Of a DNA stretch of 64,000 nucleotides, positions 57,675 through 64,000 are shown piece after piece. The translations under genes were made by a program, and so were the position numbers. Within the stretch, counting starts at the first letter, position 1. Every line of letters starts with the position of its first letter. This DNA is from Streptomyces sp. RB17. Its GTDB lineage: Bacteria > Actinomycetota > Actinomycetes > Streptomycetales > Streptomycetaceae. The notes beneath the pieces were generated by a model that saw only the letters and a list, made by a program, of their open reading frames with translations, was not told the DNA's origin and did not search any database. The stretch spans positions 487,634 through 551,633 of the forward strand of contig NZ_WEGL01000008.1 in the NCBI RefSeq assembly GCF_009604455.1, in the 5' to 3' direction.

Positions 57675-58754
57675 ATGCACTTCGTTCATGAAGTCCCCCG
57701 ATCGAGGGTGGTGTTCGGTGTCGGCAGTCGGCTGGGGCTCGGCGCCGAGTTGACCCGGCTCGGGCTGACCCGGCCGCTGCTCGTCAGCGCCTCCTCCTCC
57801 AAGGCCGGGCAGGAGATGTCCGACCTGCTGAGGCCGCTGCTCGTCGGTCACTTCGACGAAGTAGCCATGCACGTTCCGGTAGACGTAGCCGCGCGAGCGG
57901 TGCACGCCGCACACGTCGCCGCGGCCGACTCCGTCGTGGCGGTCGGGGGCGGTTCTGCGATCGGCACCGCAAAAGCCATCGCGAAGGACACACACCTGCC
58001 GATCCTCGCCGTACCCACCACGTACGCCGGGTCGGAGATGACACCGATCTGGGGTCTCACCGACAACCGGCGCAAGACCACCGGGCGCGACCCGCATGTC
58101 CTGCCCCGGGTCGTCATCTACGACCCGGAGCTCACCGTGTCGCTTCCGCCCGCGCTCACGGCCGCGAGCGGCATGAACGCGCTGGCGCATCTCGCCGAGG
58201 GCCTCTACGCGCCGCAGGTGTCTCCCTTGGCCGCGCTCACCGCGCACGAAGGGATCCGGGCGCTTGCGGTGGGTCTGCCCAAGGCGGTGGCGGAACCGGC
58301 GGACATCAACGCCCGCACCGAGGTGAACTACGGCGCCTGGCTCGCCGGCTGGACGCTCGGCACCACCGGGATGGGCATCCACCACAAGATCTGCCACACC
58401 CTCGGCGGCACCTACGACCTGCCGCATGCTCCCTCCCACTCGGCGGTCATCCCGTACGCGCTGGCCGTCAACGCCCATGCCGCACCGAGGGCGATGGCGG
58501 CCGTAGAGGCCGCGTTCCGGGCGGCCGGCCGCGACATCGACCACGCGGCGGGTGCGCTGTGGGACCTGCGCAGGGAGATCGGGGCCACGCAGTCCCTGTC
58601 CGCGCTCGGTTTCCCGGCCCAGGAGATCGACGCGGCCGCGGACATCGTCGTGCAAAGCCGGCCGGTCAACCCGCGCCCGGTCGACCATGCCTGCGCCCGC
58701 GCGGTTCTCGCCGCCTCCTGTACAGGTGACCGCCCCGCCGCCTTCCTTCCCTGA
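57675..58754 (+). CDS. Maleylacetate reductase (iron-containing alcohol dehydrogenase family)
   Basis: The protein has 359 residues; AAGGA precedes the ATG. MHFVHEVPRSRVVFGVGSRL is the start typical of maleylacetate reductases; VVAVGGGSAIGTAKAIAKDT binds NAD(P)H; VPTTYAGSEMTPIWGLTDN is the family signature; metal ligands are in GMNALAHLAEGLYAP and MGIHHKICHTLGGTYDLPHA, then PSHSAVIPYAL. It reduces maleylacetate to 3-oxoadipate. The gene stops eight bases before the dioxygenase gene. Confidence 0.94.
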   Translation: MHFVHEVPRSRVVFGVGSRLGLGAELTRLGLTRPLLVSASSSKAGQEMSDLLRPLLVGHFDEVAMHVPVDVAARAVHAAHVAAADSVVAVGGGSAIGTAKAIAKDTHLPILAVPTTYAGSEMTPIWGLTDNRRKTTGRDPHVLPRVVIYDPELTVSLPPALTAASGMNALAHLAEGLYAPQVSPLAALTAHEGIRALAVGLPKAVAEPADINARTEVNYGAWLAGWTLGTTGMGIHHKICHTLGGTYDLPHAPSHSAVIPYALAVNAHAAPRAMAAVEAAFRAAGRDIDHAAGALWDLRREIGATQSLSALGFPAQEIDAAADIVVQSRPVNPRPVDHACARAVLAASCTGDRPAAFLP

Positions 58755-58762
58755 CGAGAGAG

Positions 58763-59626
58763 ATGACCATGGACAAGATGGCCGAGGACGACCTGACCGA
58801 CCAGGCCGTCTCCCGACTTGGGGCGACCCCCGACCCACGGCTGCGCGAGGTGATGTGCGCCCTGGTTCGGCACCTCCACAGCTTCGCCAAGCAGGTGCGG
58901 CTGACGGACCGGGAATGGCTGGCCGGCATCCGCTTCCTCACCGCGGCCGGTCATATCACCGACGACACGCGGCAGGAGTTCATCCTTCTGTCGGACACGT
59001 TGGGGCTGTCCTCGCTGGTGGACCTGATCAACCACTCCGACGTCGAGTCGCTCGCGACGGAGCCCACCATCCTGGGCCCGTTCTACGTGCCGGGCTCACC
59101 GGACCGCGACTTCGGTGCCTCCATGGTCGAGTACGACGACGGCGGCCGGCCGGCGCTGCTCAAGGGAACCGTGCGGGACGAGAACGGACAGCCGATCCCG
59201 GGCGCACGCCTCGATGTGTGGCAGAACGCCGCCACGGGCTTCTACGCCGTGCAGCAGCCCGGCCTTCAACCGCCGACGAACCTGCGCGGCGTGTACCGCA
59301 CCGACGAGCACGGCCGCTACGAGATCCGCACCGTCAGGCCGGTGCCCTATCCCATTCCCGCCGACGGGCCCGTTGGCCGGCTGCTGGCCGATACCGGACG
59401 GCACCCGTGGCGGGCGGCGCACATCCACGCAAGGGTCTCGGCCCCGGGCTTCGAACCGCTGACCACCCATGTGTTCGACCGCGACAGCCAGTACCTGGAC
59501 TCCGACTCCGTCTTCGGCGTCAAGGAGTCACTGATCCGCGACTTCGTGCCCGGCGAGGACGGCGTCCTGCACTGCGAGAGCGACTTCGTCCTGTGCCGGA
59601 CAGGTCAGTCCGCCGCATCCGTGTAG
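58763..59626 (+). CDS. Hydroxyquinol 1,2-dioxygenase (intradiol)
   Basis: The protein has 287 residues. The N-terminal dimerisation domain (SRLGATPDPRLREVMCALVR) is followed by the catalytic sandwich. Fe(III) ligands are Y161 (NAATGFYAVQQPG), Y196 (VRPVPYPIPADG), H220 and H222 (HPWRAAHIHARVSAPG). TILGPFYVPGSPDRDFGASM and LTTHVFDRDSQYLDSDSVFG are characteristic. Next to maleylacetate reductase, hydroxyquinol is much more likely than catechol as substrate; product is maleylacetate. Confidence 0.93.
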   Translation: MTMDKMAEDDLTDQAVSRLGATPDPRLREVMCALVRHLHSFAKQVRLTDREWLAGIRFLTAAGHITDDTRQEFILLSDTLGLSSLVDLINHSDVESLATEPTILGPFYVPGSPDRDFGASMVEYDDGGRPALLKGTVRDENGQPIPGARLDVWQNAATGFYAVQQPGLQPPTNLRGVYRTDEHGRYEIRTVRPVPYPIPADGPVGRLLADTGRHPWRAAHIHARVSAPGFEPLTTHVFDRDSQYLDSDSVFGVKESLIRDFVPGEDGVLHCESDFVLCRTGQSAASV

Positions 59627-59638
59627 GGACACGGGACG

Positions 59639-59782
59639 ATGCCCGATCTCGCCATGAGCCTCGTCGAGGCCGCCCAGATGTACCCCGACCGCTCGGCGAT
59701 CAGGCTGGAGGACTTCTTGCTGAGCTACGCCTTGGTCCGCGATATGGCCGAAGTCGTCGAGAACACGGCGGTCGACGCGTGA
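59639..59782 (+). pseudogene. N-terminal stub of an acyl-CoA synthetase
   Basis: Forty-seven residues: MPDLAMSLVEAAQMYPDRSA, then IRLEDFLLSYALVRDMA and a short tail ENTAVDA. This is how AMP-forming fatty-acid or aryl-CoA ligases begin (AARYPDRPALRLGDTTLSYAEL in typical members). Everything after the first 40 residues, including the ATP site, is missing. The TGA overlaps the CoA-transferase GTG (GTGA), so the deletion kept the coupling. Confidence 0.65.
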
Positions 59783-60474
59783 GCCGGACCGAGATCTGCG
59801 ACACGGTCGAGGAGGCGGTCGCCGGCATCGAGGACGGCAGCACCGTCCTGGTCGGCGGGTTCGGTCTGGCCGGGATGCCGTTCGACCTCATCGACGCTCT
59901 GATCCGTCAGGGCGCGAAAGACCTGACCATCGTGTCCAACAACGCCGGCAACGGCGAGGTGGGGCTGGCGGCGCTACTGAAGGCCGGCCGGGTGCGGAAG
60001 GTCATCTGCTCCTTCCCCCGGCAGAGTGACTCCTACGTGTTCGACGAGCTCTACCGGTCCGGCAGGATCGAACTCGAGGTGGTCGCGCAGGGGACCCTCG
60101 CGGAGCGGATACGAGCAGCCGGCGCCGGCATCGGCGCCTTCTTCTGCCCGACGACCATCGGGACGCCGCTGGCCGAGGGCAAGGAGGCCCGAACCATCGA
60201 AGGGCGTGCCCACGTGCTCGAATACCCGATCAGGGGTGACGCCGCACTGATCAGCGCCCACCGTGCCGACGAGATGGGCAACCTGGTCTACCGCAAGACC
60301 GCCCGCAACTTCGGGCCGGTGATGGCGACCGCAGCGGCGAACACGATCGTCCAGGTCGCGGCGGTGGTACCGAGGGGCGGCCTCGACCCCGAGGCGGTCG
60401 TCACGCCGAGCATCTACGTCGACCGCGTCGTGCAGGTCGAGACTCGTCACTACGTCGTGCAGGGAGCGCGCTGA
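59779..60474 (+). CDS. pcaI: 3-Oxoadipate CoA-transferase subunit A
   Basis: The protein has 231 residues from a GTG overlapping the preceding stop. DGSTVLVGGFGLAGMPFDLI is the CoA-binding glycine loop; LTIVSNNAGNGEVGLAALLK, GRVRKVICSFPRQSDSYVFD and RIELEVVAQGTLAERIRAAG are the standard subunit A segments. With subunit B it moves CoA from succinyl-CoA to 3-oxoadipate. Family members also use acetoacetate, but the position after maleylacetate reductase and the dioxygenase fixes 3-oxoadipate as most likely. Confidence 0.93.
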   Translation: MSRTEICDTVEEAVAGIEDGSTVLVGGFGLAGMPFDLIDALIRQGAKDLTIVSNNAGNGEVGLAALLKAGRVRKVICSFPRQSDSYVFDELYRSGRIELEVVAQGTLAERIRAAGAGIGAFFCPTTIGTPLAEGKEARTIEGRAHVLEYPIRGDAALISAHRADEMGNLVYRKTARNFGPVMATAAANTIVQVAAVVPRGGLDPEAVVTPSIYVDRVVQVETRHYVVQGAR

Positions 60475-60475
60475 C

Positions 60476-61153
60476 ATGCCACTGAGCCCCGACGAGCTCG
60501 CCGCCATCGTCGCTCGTGACATCCCGGCCGGCTCCTACGTCAACCTAGGGATCGGCCGGCCCACGACGGTGGCCGATCACCTGCCCGCGGGCTCGGGTGC
60601 GGTGCTGCACACCGAGAACGGGATGCTCCACATGGGTCCAGCCGCGCTCGGCGACGAGATCGATCCGGACCTGACGAACGCGGGCAAGGTGCCGGTGACC
60701 GAGTTGCCCGGCGCGTCGTACTTCCACCACGCCGACTCGTTCGCGATGATGCGCGGCGGCCACCTCGACGTCTGCGTACTCGGCGCCTTCCAGGTATCCG
60801 CGACAGGTGATCTGGCCAACTGGCACACCGGCGCGCCGGACGCGATTCCGGCCGTGGGCGGGGCGATGGACCTCGCCGTCGGTGCCCGGCACGTCTTCGT
60901 GATGACGACCCTGTTCGACAAGCAGGGCCGACCCAAGCTGGTCCCGAAGTGCACCTTCCCGCTGACCGGCGTCGGCTGCGTCAGCCGGGTCTACACCGAC
61001 CTCGCCGTCTTCGATGTCGGAGCGCACGGTGTGTGCGTGCGGGAGGTCTTCGACACGGATGTCGATGATCTCCGTGCCCGCCTGGACGTACCGCTGACCG
61101 TGCTGCCGGTCGCCGGCCGGCAGTCCCGCGGCGCACGAGATCACGAGACCTGA
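60476..61153 (+). CDS. pcaJ: 3-Oxoadipate CoA-transferase subunit B
   Basis: The protein has 225 residues, starting two bases after the subunit A stop. The catalytic Glu is E47 in VLHTENGMLHMGP, which forms the enzyme-CoA thioester. YVNLGIGRPTTVADHLPAG, GASYFHHADSFAMMRGGHLD and DLANWHTGAPDAIPAVGGAM are conserved. It is the last gene of operon 2; the 3-oxoadipyl-CoA thiolase that should follow is absent and would come from elsewhere. Confidence 0.94.
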   Translation: MPLSPDELAAIVARDIPAGSYVNLGIGRPTTVADHLPAGSGAVLHTENGMLHMGPAALGDEIDPDLTNAGKVPVTELPGASYFHHADSFAMMRGGHLDVCVLGAFQVSATGDLANWHTGAPDAIPAVGGAMDLAVGARHVFVMTTLFDKQGRPKLVPKCTFPLTGVGCVSRVYTDLAVFDVGAHGVCVREVFDTDVDDLRARLDVPLTVLPVAGRQSRGARDHET

Positions 61154-61312
61154 CGACCCGCGCCGCGCCCACGGTGTCCGAGGTGCCTCCACCGTCATCG
61201 ACTTGCTGTACGACCGTGCTGGAGCGTCGCCCCGGCCGAGCGAGTCCGCGCGCTTGATTCGCGCAGATCGCACAGGTGAGAAGCCCGCTCGCCGCGGCGC
61301 ACGATGTTGTGG

Positions 61313-61893
61313 ACCACCACCGCCGGGAAGCACACCGGCCTCTACCGGCCGGCCACCACCCTGCTCGACCACCACCGCCACCCGGCAGCCGAACTCGCCA
61401 CCCTGTCTCACCAGCGCCGGGAGATCGAAACCGCCTACCTGGAACTGAAGTCGACCATCCTCGGCGGCCGCGTCCTGCGGGCCCGCACCCGCGACGGCGT
61501 CGAGCAGGAGATCTACGCGCTGCTGGTGGTCTACCAGCTGCTACGGACCGCCATGGCAGACGCCACCAGCACCCGGCCCGGCACCGATCCCGACCGGGCC
61601 GGCTTCACCATCGCCTGGCAGGCCGCCCGCGACCAGATCATCCTGGCCGCGGGCATCATCACCGACATCGTCATCGACCTGGGCCGGCACGATCGGCCGA
61701 CACGTCCTGGCCGGCCTGCTGCCCGCACGGCGCCTGCGGATCAGCCCTCGCATCGTCAAACGCGCCATCTCCAAGTACCAGGCCCGAGGCCCCCGCATCG
61801 ACCGCACCAGCTACAAAGCCACCACCGGCATCGACATCCTCGCGCCCGCAGACCCTTGACAACACGCCCCAACCGCAAACTTCACGGCCTTGG
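61313..61893 (+). mobile_element. Decayed IS4-like element, copy 2, inverted relative to copy 1
   Basis: It begins abruptly inside the transposase at TTTAGKHTGLYRPATTLLDH and reads intact through SHQRREIETAYLELKSTILG, VEQEIYALLVVYQLLRTAMA and DQIILAAGIITDIVIDLG. There the frame is lost at CTGGGCCGG; the true C-terminus continues in another frame as VLAGLLPARRLRISPRIVKR, then YKATTGIDILAPADP and a stop at 61857-61859. Copy 1 has the same extra G. Homology ends at 61893 (CTTCACGGCCTTGG). The N-terminal half and left end are missing. Confidence 0.65.
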
Positions 61894-62211
61894 CCTTTTG
61901 CCCCGCTGCTGGGTCGTCGAACGCTCACAGGCCTGGACGATGAACGCCCGCCGTCATGCGAACGCCCGCCGTCATGAGGGACTACGAACGGCACATCCAG
62001 CACTCGGGGACCGTAGTGCTGCAACGGTGCTTGCCGTGGGTGTGATCAATGGCCCTGTCGCAGGGCGTAGGCGTACTCGGTGCGGTGAGCCGGACGTCAG
62101 CGCCGCCCGCAACGAGGCGCCCGCCGTCTTCTGCACGAGCGCCCGCCCCGTTTCGGCGGTATGCCCGGCGGTGCGGGAGCCCTCCCGTCCGCCCCGGGCG
62201 GGGCGCGCCAG
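61894..62211. other. No gene seen
   Basis: This 318-base stretch has open frames on both strands but with poor codon bias and no homology that I can recognise. A short direct duplication, GAACGCCCGCCGTCATG (around 61942 and 61958), is the only structure noted. Confidence 0.4.
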
Positions 62212-62943
62212 TCACCCCCTGGAGCTGCTCCAGTGTTCCTCGAGGGCGGCGGCGACCTCAACCGGCTTCTGGATCGGCGTCCAGTGGCTGCTGTCCAGCC
62301 TCAGAAAACGGGTGGCGCGTACGGACGCGGCCATCTTCTCGCCGAACTCGACGGGGCAGACTGGGTCGAACGTCCCCCAGAACACCAGGGACGGTCCGGC
62401 CAGGTCCGCGAGATTCGGTTCCCACTCCGCACCGACCGTCAATGCGGAACGGTAGAGCTTGAGAATGCTGTCACGCATGGTCTCGTCCACGCGGCCGGCC
62501 GTCTGTTCGGCCAGCTCGGCCGGGATCTGGAGGTTGTCGGTCAGGTCCTTGGCGAACGCGGCGGCGTCGTACTCCTTGGCCCAGCGGTCGCCCGTGACCG
62601 GGTCCTGCCACAGCTTGGCCAGCGGATGCCAGACGTACTCGGCGCTGACCGGACCGTTGCTGCCGGCCCACGTGCGGATCAGATCCGGCCGTACGGAAGC
62701 CACGCGGGCGGTGAGGAGGCAGCCCCAGTCATGGCCGACGAGGTCGACCGGCTGGCCGATTACCTCCAACCGCTCGATGAGCCAGGAGACGTACTCCTCC
62801 TTGGTGCAGTTGAAGCCCTCGGGTCGCGGCGAACCGAAACCGGGCAGGTCCCAAGCCTCCACGTCGCTGCGGGTGAGATGCTCGCGCACGCCGTCCCACA
62901 CATGGTGGGTGTCGGGTACGCCGTGGATCAGAATGGCCGGCAT
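62212..62943 (-). CDS. Alpha/beta hydrolase with Asp nucleophile (haloalkane dehalogenase/epoxide hydrolase-like)
   Basis: The protein has 243 residues; AGGAG lies nine bases before the ATG. ILIHGVPDTHHVWDGVREHL gives the HG oxyanion motif; VDLVGHDWGCLLTARVASVR has Asp (GHDWG) in the nucleophile position, as in epoxide hydrolases and dehalogenases; SLVFWGTFDPVCPVEFGEKM supplies the acid and LRLDSSHWTPIQKPVEVAAA the His. It is small for the family. The divergent-looking TetR gene at 63849 is on the same strand, 276 bases upstream. Substrate unknown. Confidence 0.87.
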   Translation of the reverse strand: MPAILIHGVPDTHHVWDGVREHLTRSDVEAWDLPGFGSPRPEGFNCTKEEYVSWLIERLEVIGQPVDLVGHDWGCLLTARVASVRPDLIRTWAGSNGPVSAEYVWHPLAKLWQDPVTGDRWAKEYDAAAFAKDLTDNLQIPAELAEQTAGRVDETMRDSILKLYRSALTVGAEWEPNLADLAGPSLVFWGTFDPVCPVEFGEKMAASVRATRFLRLDSSHWTPIQKPVEVAAALEEHWSSSRG

Positions 62944-63219
62944 GAATGAACTCCTACAAGGGTGAATCTATGGACAGAAGCGAAACAGCGACACAGGGAG
63001 AATGAAGAGGCCGAAGCCTCGTGCCGCAGACACGCGCGTCCGCGCCGATGTGGACGGGACCGACGTGACACGGCACGGCACCGCCCGCCTGCAGCCTCTC
63101 GATCGATGCTGGTCAATGAGTCGGTACAGCCGTCCTGGCCGGGCGTCCACCAGGACCGTACGCCGTACGGAAACGGCTGTGTGGGCTGCCGTCATGGCCG
63201 CATCAAGAAAGAGTCCCGC

Positions 63220-63849
63220 TTACTCACGCAACACGGCCCGAACCCGGCGCGATGCGATCTGTGGTGCTACGCCGGCGGCGACGAGGAACGCTGTCACCGC
63301 AGCCTCACCCGTGGGGTCCGCCCATGTGGATGCGGTGTTCTCCTCGGCGAGGGCCAGCATCAGTGATTCCAGCGCCTGGGCGAGGACGGGCGCGGGGACG
63401 TGGTTCGCGAACACGCCTTCGTGCTGGCCACGTCGTAGGGCCGCGATGGCCTCTTCGCGGGCAGGGGCCAAGGTGGCGCGGATGGTCTCTTCTCCCAGGT
63501 GGCGGCGCCCCAAGGAGATGAGCACGCGGTACTGGTCGCCCACCGCCCATGCCGCCAGGGCCATCCGTGCCATTGCCTCCAGCGGATCAGCACCCGGGAT
63601 ACGGGTTGCGGCGAACGCCTGCTGAAGCGCCCGGGCTGCTTCCTGCGTCAACTCGGTGATGAGCGCTTGCCGGTTGGCGAAGTGTCCGTAGAAGGTGCGT
63701 CGTGCGATGCCGGCCGCCAGGGCGATGCTGTCGAGACTTGCGTCGGGGTCGTCCCGCAGTTTTTGCCGAGCGGTAGCGAGAATGCGTTGACGGTTCGAGC
63801 GAGCGTCGCTGCGCTGCGGAGTGCGGCCCGGTGCTTTGGTTGGCTGCAT
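63220..63849 (-). CDS. TetR-family regulator
   Basis: The protein has 209 residues. The helix-turn-helix is RSNRQRILATARQKLRDDPD, then ASLDSIALAAGIARRTFYGH and FANRQALITELTQEA; the ligand-binding part includes ARMALAAWAVGDQYRVLISL and VLAQALESLMLALAEENTAS. Downstream on the same strand, after 276 bases without a gene (62944-63219), comes the hydrolase at 62943, which it may control. It belongs to a different TetR subgroup than the one at 51417. Confidence 0.9.
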   Translation of the reverse strand: MQPTKAPGRTPQRSDARSNRQRILATARQKLRDDPDASLDSIALAAGIARRTFYGHFANRQALITELTQEAARALQQAFAATRIPGADPLEAMARMALAAWAVGDQYRVLISLGRRHLGEETIRATLAPAREEAIAALRRGQHEGVFANHVPAPVLAQALESLMLALAEENTASTWADPTGEAAVTAFLVAAGVAPQIASRRVRAVLRE

Positions 63850-63962
63850 GGCTCCATCTCCACGGGTTCTGGCTGCCGGAAAGCCGTGGGCGCCGGTGCT
63901 CCCTCACGCACCGGCACCCACTCACCCCTGCCCAGGGTGGCTTGTCGTCCTGCTGACGGGCG

Positions 63963-64000
63963 TCAGGGGACGAGGATGAGGCGGATCGGGTCGCCGATCT
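63963..64000 (-). CDS. C-terminal end of an unidentified minus-strand gene
   Basis: The last eleven codons read IGDPIRLILVP before a TGA at 63965-63963. The short hydrophobic tail is like the last strand of a dehydrogenase or oxidoreductase domain, but too little is present to name it. Confidence 0.4.
   Translation of the reverse strand, partial: IGDPIRLILVP

Noticed and set aside
59779..61153. Acetoacetyl-CoA transferase (ScoAB) instead of PcaIJ
   Set aside because: The sequences cannot separate the two, but the genes directly follow hydroxyquinol dioxygenase and maleylacetate reductase, whose product is 3-oxoadipate.

Overview
The window is chromosomal DNA of a Streptomyces (or very close relative). 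The evidence is very high G+C, strong G/C bias at third codon positions, GTG starts, purine-rich ribosome sites, rare in-frame TTA codons, and the gene order malate synthase - MobA-like transferase - small protein - IclR regulator - allantoinase - allantoicase, which from memory matches the SCO6243-SCO6248 block of S. coelicolor. No rRNA, tRNA or CRISPR array was seen.

Positions 1 to about 40,400 look like ordinary lineage DNA: the start of an aminotransferase and a divergent HxlR regulator with a double operator; a divergent pair of siderophore (NIS) synthetases, one leading an apparent operon with two surface proteins; a secreted CAP-domain protein; a small graveyard of glycosidase fragments (7.4-8.2 kb); a HipA-like kinase with a SelW-like protein; the allantoin/glyoxylate block sharing a TTCAA-N7-TTGA operator; an AIM24 protein, a DHFR-like reductase and an EamA exporter; a leaderless RNase Sa homologue; guanine deaminase; a two-component system; a P450; a GntR-controlled sugar/polyol ABC operon with an Idh-type dehydrogenase; a ROK kinase; an SNF2 helicase overlapping a SWIM protein with elastin-like repeats; a secreted lytic transglycosylase; and a DHA2 exporter fused to three carboxypeptidase-regulatory-like domains.

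From 40.4 kb to the end the character changes to accessory DNA: a multiply frameshifted gene, an RNase J paralogue, a 41-residue stub of a DNA cytosine methyltransferase, a truncated alcohol dehydrogenase, and then two facing aromatic-degradation operons. Operon 1 (minus strand, 51,278 to 45,206) encodes an extradiol dioxygenase, FAH-family hydrolase, FAD hydroxylase, acetoacetyl-CoA synthetase and DoxX protein, with a divergent TetR regulator. Operon 2 (plus strand, 53,437 to 61,153) encodes a YciI protein, a C-C bond alpha/beta hydrolase closely resembling the nicotine-pathway dihydroxypseudooxynicotine hydrolase, an enoyl-CoA hydratase, an FAD hydroxylase, maleylacetate reductase, a hydroxyquinol-type intradiol dioxygenase and a two-subunit 3-oxoadipate CoA-transferase. 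Together these would deacylate a dihydroxyaryl ketone, hydroxylate the resorcinol to hydroxyquinol, open the ring and deliver 3-oxoadipyl-CoA; the thiolase is not here. Operon 2 lies between two inverted copies of a dead IS4-like transposase that share a frameshift, and both operons carry the same 14-bp operator, so one TetR protein may run the whole unit.

The best candidate for a new system is this two-operon dihydroxyaryl-ketone catabolic island. Next are the NIS synthetase / VWA operon, the SNF2-SWIM pair and the transporter-beta-sandwich fusion.
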